A stretch of 64,000 nt of DNA from Pithys albifrons albifrons (GCF_047495875.1 NC_092459.1:12962965-13026964), one strand, 5' to 3'. Counted from the first letter of the stretch, positions 24,501 to 37,119 are shown. Notes: generated by a model not told the origin, from the sequence alone. Numbers and translations: made by a program.

Positions 24501-25584
24501 CAAATAATTCAGGTGAAAAATAGTAGTTCTACACTACTATGGCAGCATAATAACTGCTCTTTTGAAACTCCCTTTCTGGTTGTATCAAGTGGCTGGGCTC
24601 TGTGCATCACACTTGTAGGGATTTCTCTCTCCTTACACCTAGGGAGAAGCTAGTCTGTATATTCCTTGAGATACTGAAAGTTAGGCACAGCTTCCCTTGC
24701 AACAACAGACCTGCAAGATGTTTTTTCTCCTCCAGGGTCAGGATAAACATTTTGACTTGTGACTATGGAATTGTTAATTAGACACCTAAAGCTTCTTCTT
24801 CTGCTATTAGCATTATTTGCCATTTGCACTAAGCTGATGGGAAAAAAGATGTCATGTGGCAGCAGGTTGATAGAAGTTGGGTATCCACCTCACTACACAA
24901 ATATTAGTCTACAAACACAGATGATTTCAATAAGGGAACAAACCGCCTGCTACTTTCTGAGGGTTACTATCACTATGCAGATCCTGAAAGGATATGTCAC
25001 AACAATTAAACCAGAATTGAATTTTCTTTCTGATCTCCATGTCTGGAAGCTTATCTTACATCACAAAGTCTCACACCCCAGACTGTGGAGTTACTAAGAC
25101 TTACTTGGGCTTATAGCTATGTTTTATTATCACAGATATGTTTTGACTCCCTTTAAGCCCAGCTGCAGAGGTAGCAGGTACCACAGTACACTCCATTTGT
25201 GAGAAAGAATGTTTTTAAGCCCATTTCACCATTTTTTCTACTTTGACTTAAGATAAATGTTATTTGATGCTTTCATCCATAGCAATTTTAGCTGTATCAC
25301 AACTTGTTGAATCTCACTGGACAAAAAAGAAAATCCAGAGCAGTCAGCTCCAGACAAAATGATCTTGTCCTGAAGCACTCCATAGGACCCTTGTGTGCTG
25401 ACCCTTGGGTAGCTACTGCTGTCATTTTCCTCAGCCAGGCACAGGATGGCTCCTCCAGTGCACTGCAGTCTGTTCATGTTCTGCTTTTACTATATAAGAG
25501 AGCATATTGAAAACCTGCCCTCCCTCCATCCCCTAGAAAACCCCTGCATGGGGATCTATTTGAGGCTGCTGCTCACCAATGGAA
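21513..25584. other. Unique DNA, no gene seen
   Basis: AT-rich unique sequence; 22.8-23.7 kb is notably AT-rich. A small CpG palindrome CCCCGCGGGG lies at about 24257-24266 in otherwise CpG-poor DNA. The open frames (up to 112 codons, 24759-25097) show a hydrophobic start but no recognisable family, and no splice or promoter context supports them. Confidence 0.5.
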
Positions 25585-25820
25585 ATCATAGAATCACAGA
25601 ATCATAGAAAAGTTTGTGTTGACATAGATCTTAAAGATCACCTAGTTCTAAATCCTCCCCCTCCCCACCCCACTCCCACACAGGTAGGGATGTCACTCAC
25701 TAGATCAGGTTGATCAGAACCCGACCCTTGAACACTTCCATGGACGGGGTACCACAACTTCTCTGAAATAGCTCTACAGGCATTTGCTTTACTTTCACTG
25801 AAAATTTCTGTGAGGAAAAA
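25585..25820 (-). mobile_element. CR1 LINE 3' fragment
   Basis: Starts on the plus strand with AATCATAGAATCACAGAATC, the reversed CR1 3' terminus, followed by AAAGATCACCTAGTTC-like, CACTAGATCAGGTTG-like and GAACACTTCCATGGACGGGG-like segments in the family's order, and a TTTCTGTGAGGAAA segment near 25810. The C-rich insert at 25656-25678 is unusual (see findings). About 235 bases are preserved, without coding capacity. Confidence 0.85.
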
Positions 25821-26221
25821 AACCCCACATCTCTGAGTCATGGACCAGTTTTCATTAACTGAGAGTTTCGATGGAAAATTTTCAACCAGCCGTAATCATA
25901 CCTATCAGCAGGTCTGTAAGGATCTCCCTGAGAGTATCTACCAGACCATCATTTAATACCAGGAAACTGAAAAGCTAATTTAAAATAGAACAATAAAATG
26001 TTCAAGTACAAACGCCATCACGACTAAAGAGAAAGGCTATTGCAAAGAAAACCAGGGCTTAGCAATCTATCTAAAACTCCATCAGCATATTAATAAAATC
26101 AGGGCTGAAACAGATCTAGGCAATGTCACTTGATTGAAGCTTCAGAAATTATTTGACAAAAGGCTTTACTATTTTTTAATTCAAATAACAGGCAAATAAA
26201 GTAACACCCATAGAAATCTGA

Positions 26222-26889
26222 ATAGAATCATAGAATCACTAAGGTTGGAAAATACCTCCAAGATCATTGAGTCCAAGCTCTGACTAAACACCACCATGCC
26301 AACTTATTCACAGCCCAAAGTGCTATGTCTGCTCCTTTCTTCAATACTTCCTGGGATGGTGACTGCACCAACTCCTCAGGGAGCCTCTTTCAATGCTTAA
26401 TCCTTTTTGTGGAGATATTCTTTCTGAAGTCCAACCAGAACCTCCCCTGACACAGCTTGAGACCGTGTCCTGTCATGAGTTGACTGGAAGAAGATATTGA
26501 AACCCACACTTCCTGCAATCTCCTTTCAGGTAGTTGCAGAGAGTGATTAGGTCTCCCTGAGACTCCTTTTCTCCAGAATAAACAACCCCAGCTGCCTCAG
26601 CCACTCCTCATAAGACATTCTCTAGACCCTTCACCAGCTCTGTTGCCCTTTTCCAGACTCTCTCCAGCACATCAAAGTCATCCTTGTAATGAGAAGCCCA
26701 GAAATGGACACAGGATTTGAGGTGCAGCCTCACCAGTGCCCAGCACTGGGGGATGATCAAGTCTCTGATCCTGTTGGCTGGTGTACACTGCTCATGTTCA
26801 GCCAGGTGTTGACCAGCCTCCCCAGGTCCTTTTCCACCAGGCTGCTTTCCAAGCACTCTTTCAGCAGCCTGCATTATGTTGTTGTGAGC
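26222..26889 (-). mobile_element. CR1 LINE, longest copy in the window
   Basis: On the plus strand it starts ATAGAATCATAGAATCACTA and continues with AAGATCATTGAGTCC, then CCCCTGACACAGCTTGAGAC, CTTTCAGGTAGTTGCAGAGA, AACAACCCCAGCTGCCTCAG and TTGCCCTTTTCCAGACTCTC, all in the order of a reversed CR1 3' end. It therefore covers the 3' UTR and the last part of ORF2 and is 5' truncated at about 26889, where a purine-rich repeat begins. A 5' truncation of this sort is normal for CR1. Confidence 0.95.
26608..26889 (-). pseudogene. CR1 ORF2 C-terminal remnant
   Basis: The minus-strand frame retains the region that follows the reverse transcriptase domain in CR1 ORF2: an ALVRLHLKSCVHFW stretch, then VLERVWKRATELVKGLE. 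The frame's first residues, beyond about 26889, come from the adjacent purine repeat and do not belong to the protein. No endonuclease or catalytic RT motif is present, so the copy is inactive. Confidence 0.85.
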
Positions 26890-26972
26890 AAAGTGAGGAA
26901 AAGGAAAGGAAAAGGAAAGGAACATGAAAGGGAAAGGGAAAGGAAATGGAAGGGAAAGGAAACCTGGCAGAA
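26890..26972. repeat. Purine-rich (GGAAA)n-like array
   Basis: Irregular AGGAAA, GGGAAA and GGAAAA units follow the CR1 5' truncation point. It is imperfect, with an ACATG interruption at about 26922, so older than the hexamer array at 21.1 kb. Confidence 0.85.
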
Positions 26973-28450
26973 GAGAACTGGGTATTAAAGATTTAGAGTT
27001 TATATTTCTTTAGCAGTGTTCCTACAAGATATCAGACCCTGTAATGCCAGGGTTGCCATAGTTATCACTATTGATTAGTAAATAGTGTTATTCAGTCCCA
27101 TGTAAATAATTAATAACTCACAGTTCTGAAAGATGTAGACATTTTTAGGTAATAGGCTTTTTTATCTTTTTTTTTATTTTAATAAAATAGGAGCTAGTTG
27201 AACATTTGAACTTCGACTTAAATTTTCTGCCCTGCTTCACTTCTTTATGTTTTGTTAAGCAAGTATATCCCAATAGCTGGTATATGCAAGAAAAGAGGGA
27301 ACATCAAATGAAACACAAATTAAAATGGAGACTGGTTCAGAGTCCAGGCTCATCTGGTCAAAAGTCAAAGAAAGAAAGGGATAACTAGTAAACAGTAAGA
27401 GAAACACTGGATTATTTCAGAAAAGTCTTTTAAATATAGCAACTCCAGGTCTCTACGAATAAACTTGTCTCACCAAGAAGAACAGATTCGTCTCACAACA
27501 GCTATGCATTTCACTGCTCAGTAAATGCTCTGAAAATGTTCGTTAGACATGAATTGAGCAGCACATTCTTGTGAGATGTAGAACTGGGCTTGTCATCTCA
27601 TCAAGAGAAGCTGAGCATTACATTTCCCTGATAGCACAGCATCTCTGTAGGAGAAGCAGGGCCAGAGTCAAGCCTATTTGCCCTTCACAAAACATGACCT
27701 CCATAGGTTGCACGATGAAACCAGAGGTGGACTCAGACCTTGAGGACATCAGGTCATTGGAGTATGACCTGGCATGGTCTGTGTTATGGTGTTTCCCTGA
27801 TTTCTATATGCAAACAATCATGATGCTGTTACTGGATACAGTGACTGGATGTGAGCCCAGGCATCCTCACTGATTTTTCTGAAATGTTTGTCTATTTTTT
27901 CCATAAAAATTATTGCAAGTGACATGCTGTTGGCATAAAAGGTATCCAATGGCTATCAACACTCAGACTCGAATATGCATACTTGTACATGCAAAAAACA
28001 TGCATATATCATGATTTACACCAGAGGAGTCAGCCACAGACACTCAGTCAGGAGCAGAAACAGTGCTGTGTGATTTAGGTGATCATTCACAAGCACCATG
28101 AACAAATAAGGAACAGTCACAGCTCAAAATCATTAATGGAAAGACTGGGTCCTAACCAGCTAATAGGTGCAAATGCATGCTTTGTCAGATAGAGAACTTT
28201 TCAAGGTAATTTGCTTCTTGCTGAAAGACAGAATGTCTAGTTGAGATGGGATAAATCTGTATGGCTACAGCAGCAGCAACAGCAGCATAACAGCAGTTCG
28301 CATCAACTGAGAAACAAGTCTAAGCCTGCGAAAAAGGAATCTGAAAATAGAGGGAATGAGGGAAGAGGGGGGAGGGGGAAGAAGAAAACCAAATTGAATT
28401 AATTGATTTCTTGCTGCTAATTGTTTACTCAGCTCTAAGAACCAAATGCT

Positions 28451-28487
28451 AAAAAACAAACAAACAAAAACAACAAAACCCCCCACC
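28451..28487. repeat. A/C-rich low-complexity tract
   Basis: AAAAAC, AAAC and AACAAAA units followed by a C6 run. Simple sequence with no evident function. Confidence 0.75.
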
Positions 28488-30226
28488 AAATTAGCAGCAT
28501 CAATTCTAGGTTGCCCAAAGTAACAAACATTCTGCTCAGCTTTTTACTTAAGCATATAAGGCAAAGTCAAACACAGACTAAATTAGTCCAAATTAAAAGA
28601 TTTTTGTAATACCACACAAAGAGGATGGCAATGCAAATTCTCAGACAAAGTGTTGTGTTAGCTGTCTCCAAGGTACCATTCTATTTCTACCTATAATTCT
28701 AAAAGTAACAAGATCCTGTTGGTTTTATCTTACTGTAACTAGACAAGATAAACTTGCAGCTGGTGACTTAAGACTGGTCTTCACTAATTGCATGATGACA
28801 GCTGTCTTGGTACCTCATCTTCTCTCATTGTGGAGGAAATACAACAGAAAACTGAGATTCAATGAAAGAGAATCAAGATCCAAAGCAGATCCTTTTTGAA
28901 GGCTCTGAGCGTACAGCACATATTGTAAAAGTTCCCAGCTCCTGCCAGGACTACTGGTGCTATGGTGACATAAATATAGAGAGCTGCCTAGAATTTTGTA
29001 CATTATTGGTGCATCAGACATATAATTATTTTGGTCCTAAAAAGAAATCAACAAAATTTTGGTTTCCAAAAGCTGCAAATAGAAACATTCTTCACTGCAC
29101 AGGAAAAGATTAAGGTCTCTGGACAAGGAAAAAAGCCACGGCATTTTGAAGAGGCATTTGTACATTTTCCATTAAAGACTTTCTTCAAATTGAATTGCCA
29201 CTGAAATAATGTCAAGGGAATATATTTTAATCTATCCTTTGTGTGGAAGAATCACATACTAAAGAACTGACTCTCTGAATAGGGTCTGAGTTGCAGATGC
29301 ATGGTGCTATCAGAGAGGGTTTCTTTTCATATAGCTTTGGAAGAATTCTTCAAGTGAGGAAACTCTGAAAAATGTGGCTACAGTTCTAAAAGACTCTTCT
29401 TACTAACCAGAAGACTCATTGGTACTGCTCTGTTCTTGCAGAGGTCATAGAAGCATGAAAGCCAAGCAAATGTAGCAGGGCTGCAGTGTAATTGCAAACT
29501 GGGCTCTTGGCCAGGGCCAGCTCAGAGATAAGAAACAAGAGCAGACAAAACTCCACTGCCATAGAACAGAGATGATAAACAGGAGAATGCACTATTCCCA
29601 CTGTAGGTAGAGGACCACAGAGGGGTCAGCAAAGGTGGGTGTGAAGCAGAAGTGTCCTGGAAAGGTAGGATCTGGCTTGTGCTGCAGACAAGAATGGTAC
29701 AGCTCAGGATCGATCACAGGGAGAACAGCTGTGGCCTGTATCTATCTGTTGTTCCACATGTGTAGTCCTCAATCTTCACTTTTCCTTATGAGGGCTTCAC
29801 TGTTGTAGGTGGGAAGTCCATGGCTTTTGGTGCCTAGTTCTCCTTTACCAAAAGCTGACAATTACCTCTGGGATTCAGAAATTTTCGGGGAAAGCATGGC
29901 AAAACATATTAATCATTCCCTCACTGGCTGCTGCAATAGCATGCAGTATTGCCACTTGATAAAATTGTTTGACAAAAAATAAATGTCACACAGTTGCCTT
30001 TAATGTGCAATTAAATTATCTTAAAGAAGCATGAATAGCTAGAACAATGTTAGGATGCATTAGATAACTTTATACCCAAAAACTCAATAAACACAACACC
30101 AAAAGCTTCCCATTTGATTTATTGGCTAGAAAATTCCATCATGGTGCATTTGTCATGATTGAACTCCACCACACCAGGCATTTCAGCTTTTGCCTTCTAG
30201 AAGAACAAAGTTAAACGGGAGGCTGA

Positions 30227-30264
30227 GGTAGAATTACAAGTTTAGGGGTAGAATTACAAGTTTA
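30227..30264. repeat. Exact 18-bp tandem duplication, period 20
   Basis: GGTAGAATTACAAGTTTA occurs at 30227-30244 and again, with a two-base GG spacer, at 30247-30264. The identity of the copies suggests a recent replication-slippage event. Confidence 0.9.
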
Positions 30265-32126
30265 AGACTTAAGGATTAATTTTATCCAGGTCTCCATTCT
30301 TGTTAGTTCATTTGTACTGTCACGACCTCCAGCAGCCATGGCACCATGCTCAGAGCCACCATGATCAATTGAAAAGGTTTAGCTTGTGAGGAATTCTCTT
30401 TTCTTGTCTGAGCTCCTCCAAGAGCATGTCATTTCCCTTTAATGAATTCACTGCACGTGATATCGTGGTGTTTTTATGAATATGGATTTACCTCTGATTA
30501 CTGTAGCAGTTAGAGAAAGGGAGACAGAGACTTTTAAGGGTGCCACTATCCAGTTCTACACCTTCTGCAAAGGTCAGTTCTTGCTTTTCTTTCCACTATT
30601 TCACAATGGTTTGTTTACTCACAGTTAATGCTCTTTTCAGTGCAAGCATTCCCCTGTTCAAATAGTTTTCAAGAGATGGTTTATTGATGATTGCATTATG
30701 AAGGAGACATAGGGACAACAGAAGGGTCATTGACTTTTACATAAGACACTAAAGGAAAGATAGAATGTGGCAATAAATGTATAGCATTGGCAACATTCAG
30801 GTCTTCAGCTATAGGTACGTATTGTAAACACCATGTTAACTTCTCTTCATTGACTTGGTAACGGTCTGGTAATTCTGCAGCTAAAATTATCTGAATGGCT
30901 CATTGCACTCAAGACTTCACTGCCCTACCAGCTGTGGTGACTCAGCCAGGATCTCAGAGGACTTGAAGTGGCTCTTGATTTTTCTGTGTAGCAACGGGAA
31001 TAATACAAAAGTACATGTGGTGCTGGCCTTCAGAAACAGGAAGGATAACCTCTGCCTTTGTACTTGGACACAAATGATAGTAGGAAGCTCTCAGTGTGGC
31101 CAGAAGCCACCTTGGTTTGGAGTCTCTGTGGGCTCTCAAGGAAGAGCTGGTCACCTGCTACTTACCACTCTTCTGTGTGCAACTAAGGAAAAGGGAGAAC
31201 AGTTTAGCTTCTTAACAAATAAACAAGAACCAACTGAAGCTTGGACTATTACATAAATTGATGGCATTTTACAAAACCATAAGGCTTCTTTTTCTCAGAG
31301 CACCAGCATTATAGATCCTCCTTATATTTGCACTAGACAAAAACTTAAAATATCTCAGCAATTATTTCATGTTGGCACAATAATAGCTTAACTAGAATGC
31401 ATCTTCTTATATATGAGAATACAGTGAATGATTGTCTTACTAAGAAAAGCCTAACCCTTAAGAGGGTTCGTGTTCTTCTTCTAATGACTCACTTTAGAGA
31501 GGTAGATAGGCAGGAAGGATGATTCATCATGGGACACCTACTGTACACTATTCTGGAATATATTTTTCTTCATCTCTCTCCCACTCTACCTATAAGAAAG
31601 GGATAAACAAAACCATAAGGGCTTGGGGATTGAAAGAGAAGAGGAAATTGGCTAAAAGTCAATGCTGGCAATGGGGTGTCTTTATAAATGAGTAAAAGGA
31701 GTGGTGACGGCAGCACTGTAATGTATTGGCCTCACAGGTCAGATTGACCTTAGCAGATATAACCGATAAATCTGCAAGACTTAAGATGCAATATTGAGTC
31801 AAAAGTTCATCCACATTCTTGGGCTTTGCCTCCAAGCTTTTTCAAACTGCAACTTCTGTTCCAAGCCCTGTTTCCTCAAAGAGCCCAGGAGTGAAATACC
31901 AGGGAAAACAAAAGCAATTCAGTCACAGGTTTGATGTAGCAAAAGGGAAATTACACTGCCACAGTGTCATGTTTTTCTGAAACTTACCCTTGAAAAGAGA
32001 TTGAGAAAACCAACTCAGTAATATACTTCTGTGTCAGAGAAAATTTGTTAGAGGTTCAGCCATGCATTAAGTGGCATTCAGCCACTACCAAGCCCAGTAC
32101 AGTCCACTGACTATTATCCACTCCTG

Positions 32127-32235
32127 ATCATAGAATCATCAAATGTTTGTGTTGGAAGGGATGTTAAAGAACATGTAGTTCCAACACCCTTGCCGTGGGC
32201 AGGGATGCCTTTTATTAGATCAGGTCCTTCACCTC
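32127..32235 (-). mobile_element. CR1 LINE 3' fragment, left arm of inverted pair
   Basis: The plus strand shows ATCATAGAATCATC at 32127, then TTTGTGTTGGAAGGGA, GTAGTTCCAAC, CCGTGGGCAGGGA and TTAGATCAGG, which is the reversed CR1 3' UTR. It ends near 32235. A second CR1 piece on the other strand ends at 32954, so the two 3' ends point outward. Confidence 0.85.
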
Positions 32236-32304
32236 AGTGAGGGCAATCTCAAATACAAACATAAGTTCAGTGGAGAACAGATTGAGAACAGACCTCAGGA
32301 GAGG

Positions 32305-32954
32305 AAGTTTGGAAGTGTTTGCTTATGAGAAGCTCAGCATGACCCAGCAATGTTAACCATATCACAGGCTGCACCAAAAGCAGGGTGGCCACCAGGTCAA
32401 GAGAGATAATTCTCCCTGTTTACTGTAGTCTGGTGAGAATCCACCTGGAACACTACATCCAGCTCTGAAGTCCTCAGCATAGGAAGGGAGTCAACCTGTT
32501 AGACTGGGTCCAAAGTAGGGCCACCAAGATGCTCAGAAGGCTGGAGCACCTCTCCTATGAGGACAGGTTAAGAGAGATGGAGCTGTTCATCTTGGAGAAG
32601 CGAAGGCTCTGGGCAGACCTTAGAGCATCTTCTAGTACCTGTGACTACAAGATTGCTGGAGAGGAACATTTTCCAAGAGTATGCAGTGATGGGGCAAGAG
32701 GCAGTGGGCTTAAACTGAAAGAGAGTAGGTTTAAGTTGGATGTTAGAAAGAAATTCTCTGCTGTGAGGATAGAGAGGCACTGAAATAAGTTACCTGGGGA
32801 AGCTGTGGATGCCCCATCTCTGGAATTGTTTGAGACTAGGTTGGATGCAGCTTTGAGCAATCTGGTCTAGTGGAAGGTGTCCCTGCCCATGGCGGGATGT
32901 TTGGAAGTAGATGATCTTTAAAGTCCCTTTTAACACAAATCTTCCTATGATTCA
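32305..32954 (+). mobile_element. CR1 LINE fragment, right arm of inverted pair
   Basis: Starts near 32305 with an AAGCTCAGCATGACCCAGCA-like segment of ORF2, continues through the ORF2 end and into the 3' UTR (GTGTCCCTGCCCATGGCGGG, then GATGATCTTTAAAGTCCC) and ends in a decayed terminus, CCTATGATTCATTCC. It is 5' truncated, has lost one terminal octamer and has several stops upstream of 32529. Confidence 0.92.
32529..32783 (+). pseudogene. CR1 ORF2 C-terminal remnant
   Basis: The 84-codon frame keeps the CR1 ORF2 tail: RRLEHLSYEDRLREMELF, LEKRRLWADLRA, then LKESRFKLDVRKKF and a VRIERH ending where the family normally continues WNRLP. The premature stop after RH (TGA at 32781-32783) truncates it. 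Upstream bases are CR1 but carry stops in this frame, so the starting Met is not a real start. Confidence 0.9.
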
Positions 32955-35900
32955 TTCCAGTGAGTTGTATTTTAGTCCAAAAAGTCACACAGGAAAATGA
33001 ATTTTAGAGTGTTGTTCACATGCCCAGGCCACATTTTCAACAATGGCTAAAAAAGAAAAAAATCATCCTGTAAAAACCCAGAGCATTAGTAAAGATGATT
33101 GCTGAAGCCTGTGCAGGGATTATGCAGCTGCAGTTGGCTTAAACATGCACTTAGAAACACTAAGTGGTGACATAACAGGGCTGATAACTCTGATAACCCT
33201 ACATACTGAGAGCAGTCACTGAATAACCTCTACCTGCAATTGTAAGTGCTGAAGATGTCAGGATAGGATTCATGGTCTGAAACCTGAGCAGAAAGCTGCA
33301 TTAGCAGAGGGAGAGTATTTGTAAAAATGTCATGAGATCATTTATGACCAAATTTAGTGATAATTTAGTTCTCTAGCTCATCAGAAATGCACAGGCTGCA
33401 GCAAAACATTCCACATTATTAAAGCATAATGTCAGTGCCGGAAGATTTGCCTGCTGAAAAAACACTGCTGTATCCTACAACACTCCAGGTTCCCTTTTGT
33501 CCTCTGAGCTCAGGCCCATCACAGATACGTATCCTATGGCAACTAACCCACAGTGACAGAGAGAGATTAAAGTAAATGGAAGTAAAGGGAGAAAACTGTA
33601 TGTAAAATATAAATGTTGCTGTCTGCTGGGAGTTTGTGTACCCTCAGTTAGGTCTAGCAATTTCACTCAGCCAGCCTGGATTTGGTACTATTTCAGGTGA
33701 TTTTAAATCAGCAGGAGTTTGTAGGAATAAATGTTCCACTGCTTCCCTTAGAAGCCTTCCTATCCAGGGATGTAATAATAATAATGATAACAATGTAATA
33801 ATCTCATGTCATTCAAATAAAAGAGATCATGTGGAATTTAAATCCTCTTTAGATGGATAACTAATAAGTTTGGAGTTCTTAAGGAACCAAGTCTTTGAAG
33901 AGGGTAGCTGGCTGACAAATAAAAACATAGCTGAAATTTTTCCACACAAACAAGTTAGTCATTTCTGGGCAACTCCAGAAATCCAAACTCCACAGCTTAC
34001 TTTACTGAGCATGTTCTTCCAGCTCTGGTGGTGCCAGTGAGAGTATGGTCCAAATCCCCACCCTCAGCACAGACTATTCCTGAATTAAGGCTAATAAGAT
34101 AGAGCATATTTTTGTGATTATGTATGTACAACACTCTGGGGTACTGTTTCAGAAGAGAATTTGCTTGGTGAACACAGAAACTCTGCTCAGTAGCAACTAC
34201 AATGAGGGCATAAATACCTGCAAGAAACCTCTCTGTATCTTCTCAAAGAAACAGGCTTACCAGGTAACTCCAGCTGCTCATCCTAGGACTCTTCACAGCT
34301 AGACATATGTCTGACAGGAAAAGATGGATTTCACTTTTGTTACTCTTCCACAAGAACTGTTTATTTAAGCTCTGTCCCAGCACCAGTTTCTGAGTTCGGT
34401 ATTTATGACTTGGACCTTCATAAATACCAATGCTTTAAGAAAGGCTGCCCTATTTCAGATTTTGCAGCTGGAATCAGGTTCTAAATTCACAAAAACCCGA
34501 TTCTATACCAAGAAATTAAGCAACACACGCAGACACTGGAAGTTGATATATTGTACTTTCAAACTGCTAGAAGAACCCTGGCATGGCTGCAGGTTGTGAA
34601 AGGACTATGGCACTCACCGGAGCCCTTCCCAAGCACAGAGCAGTTGTTAGCACAGATCAGAGTTTGTCCCCAGTAGGCACACTGGATATGCTTTCCTACT
34701 TTGAAGGCTGAATTTTGACAGTATACGTGTGCCACTTGGCCTCAGTCCCTGAATACAGTTTAATGTGTGTTTGATTTCCTAGCAGAAATTTATAATAGAG
34801 GCTTCTGAAAATTTTATCCTGCATCTAACTGTCAAGAGTGAAGTCCAGAACATCACAGAGAGATTTTGTGTCGGTGAGAGACAACCAGAACAATAATGAG
34901 CACTGTGCTCTGATTTGGCCAGTTGGGATCCTGAAGAATGTTGTTTAGCACACCCCTACCAGTTGATATAGGGATTTCTCACCTCATTATTACCAGTAGC
35001 CTCAGGTTGCCGAAGGCTCAGAGCCTTGGAGTGGTGCTGGACCTGCAGATGCCCCAGTCTCAGTGAATGCTTTTGTCTGTTTCTGACTGCCCAGAAATGG
35101 GAGGTTCCTCCTTTTTGCTTGTCACTCCATGCAACAACTAGGCTTCTGCTGGCCGGGCAGCACACCTGAGAGCTGAGGCAGGTGATGATGGTAGCGCTGA
35201 GCACAGATCTGCCTGTCAGTAGCTGAGGAAAACCAAATGCATCAACCTCAGTGACAGCTCTGGCACTCTGCAGCACAGAAATGAAACTCACTGCTGATTG
35301 ATCACCGTCTTGGCAGTCTGAGGCCAGATAAACAAAGCAAGTAGGGCATTTCAACAACCCTTGTCAAACTTCAGGGCACCTTGCCAGGAAAGATATGGCA
35401 GAGCATAAACCATGACTATGTTGAAAGATGCCCTGGACTCTTGTTCAGGTTCTCTGCTCTAGGGACTGGCTTGGGTTAACAGGATGATTGAAAAGGTGAA
35501 AAAATCCTGCCCTGTGCTGGACCATATTTTTGTGTCCTCCTTGCTCACTGTGCAACTTACCCTGAGTCACGAAGGAGCCTCTCTGTTTCACCTCCATCTG
35601 CCCAGAGACAGACTTCCCACTGCCATTCACCATCTGCACTGCCTGGGGGTGGATTCGATGGATTTGGGCCAGAGACAAACATGTCCATTGGGCTCCATAC
35701 ACATAAAAACTGCAAATAAAAAGAATGAATGGAAAAGGTTGTGAAAATGGTTGTGTCATCCTGCTCTCCCCTGCAAGGTGGAAGTGAAATGCTGACAATT
35801 TGCAATCACTTGTGGGAGTAGGTTTGATCACAAAACTTTGTATTTATGACATTTCTGTAAGTGTCATTCTACCAAGGTATATACTCTGCAACTGATTAAC

Positions 35901-37119
35901 ACTCTTTACTTCTGATAACTGATGTGTCAATTATTAATCCTTGAAACACAGTTACTGGAACTCTGCTCCCAGAGTAGATATAGGCTTGACTTACAGTGAT
36001 ATCCTCCAACAAGATAAGTCCTTACACTAATTTTTCTCTTTAACAACAATTACATTTTACCAAAGATGCAAGCATGGCTGCACATATATGAGTACATGTG
36101 CATATAATTTGTGAGATTTGATTAACTGTAGGTCCATGTATGCTATGTATAAACCTCTCATAGTATTAGAATAAACAATCATTTCAAAAGCTGGCTCCAC
36201 ACTATCTTTGTTTGTTCTGTATCTGCCGTAGGATAACAGGCTTTTAACACTAATCAGAGCTACCAGTCTCCCCTGTAAAAAATAAAACCTGCACTGCAAG
36301 GTATTTAGTATCACCATGAACTCCCAACCTAACTTCCTTGTGATCTGTCTACAGTCTCCTTTTAATATTAGGTCCTCTTTTTTAAAGAAAGAGCCCCCTG
36401 ATTCTGTTCCATGAAAGCGAATTTTCTTCACCATTATTTTGTTCTCACTTAACACTGACTTTCTTGCTAAAGACTGTATTCACACAAAACCAGAAGATGG
36501 TTGCAATGATGCTGGGCAGACTTTTGAAACAAGGTGGCTGTCAAGTGGAATACAGTATTTTGGGGTTCTGGTGTAAGAATAGCAAAGCAAAATATGCACA
36601 CAAGCTCATGCCAGCAGTGTCTTTCATGTCTCATGTCTTCAGCAGTATTGTAGTCATCTCAGCAGCATGTAACTGAGTTCATATCACTTTGTCTGTTTGC
36701 TTTTGCTGTCCATCATTAAAAGCCCATATCTGACCACAGGTCTTCCATCATTTCTCCGAGATAACTCTGTTCAGCTGTTGACAGCTATTGATATTTCTTC
36801 CATGCCCACTGGGAATAACACAGCTCTTATTTCCCAGTCCCAGAAACAAGATTAATCTTTGTCTCCTAAAAGATCACAGCACTGAAATCAGTAAGGAAGT
36901 GTTCATGCTTTTCATAAAAATATATTTTCCTTAACCTCCACAATCATATTTTAAGTTTAGGCTGATCTTGTCTTCTTGGAAGTACCCTCCTCAGGATGGT
37001 GGTGAAGCCTGTTTCAGGCTGTCAACTCAGATCCAGCACAGTGATAAAGGTGATGTCCTCTGGTGAGCTGGCAGTTCCATACAAGGCAGTATTTTCATAT
37101 ACTCACTGTTCTTTTGTTT
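32955..37119. other. Unique DNA, no gene seen
   Basis: A small (TAA)n-like patch lies at about 33773-33791. Frames of up to 133 codons (minus 34956-35357, minus 35445-35831, minus 36057-36455) have opposing frames or no recognisable content and no exon boundaries that agree with them. Confidence 0.5.
33773..33791. repeat. Short TAA-rich repeat
   Basis: Imperfect TAATAATAATAATGATAA units. A minor simple repeat. Confidence 0.6.

Larger units (their letters stand above)
26973..32126. other. Unique DNA with small repeats, no gene seen
   Basis: Holds an A/C-rich patch at 28451-28487, a purine-rich G-run patch at about 28349-28386 and the duplication at 30227-30264. A minus-strand frame (about 29559-29416) starts with a signal-peptide-like run, MAVEFCLLLFLISELALA, but stops after 48 codons and has no supporting context. 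No transposon recognised. Confidence 0.5.
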
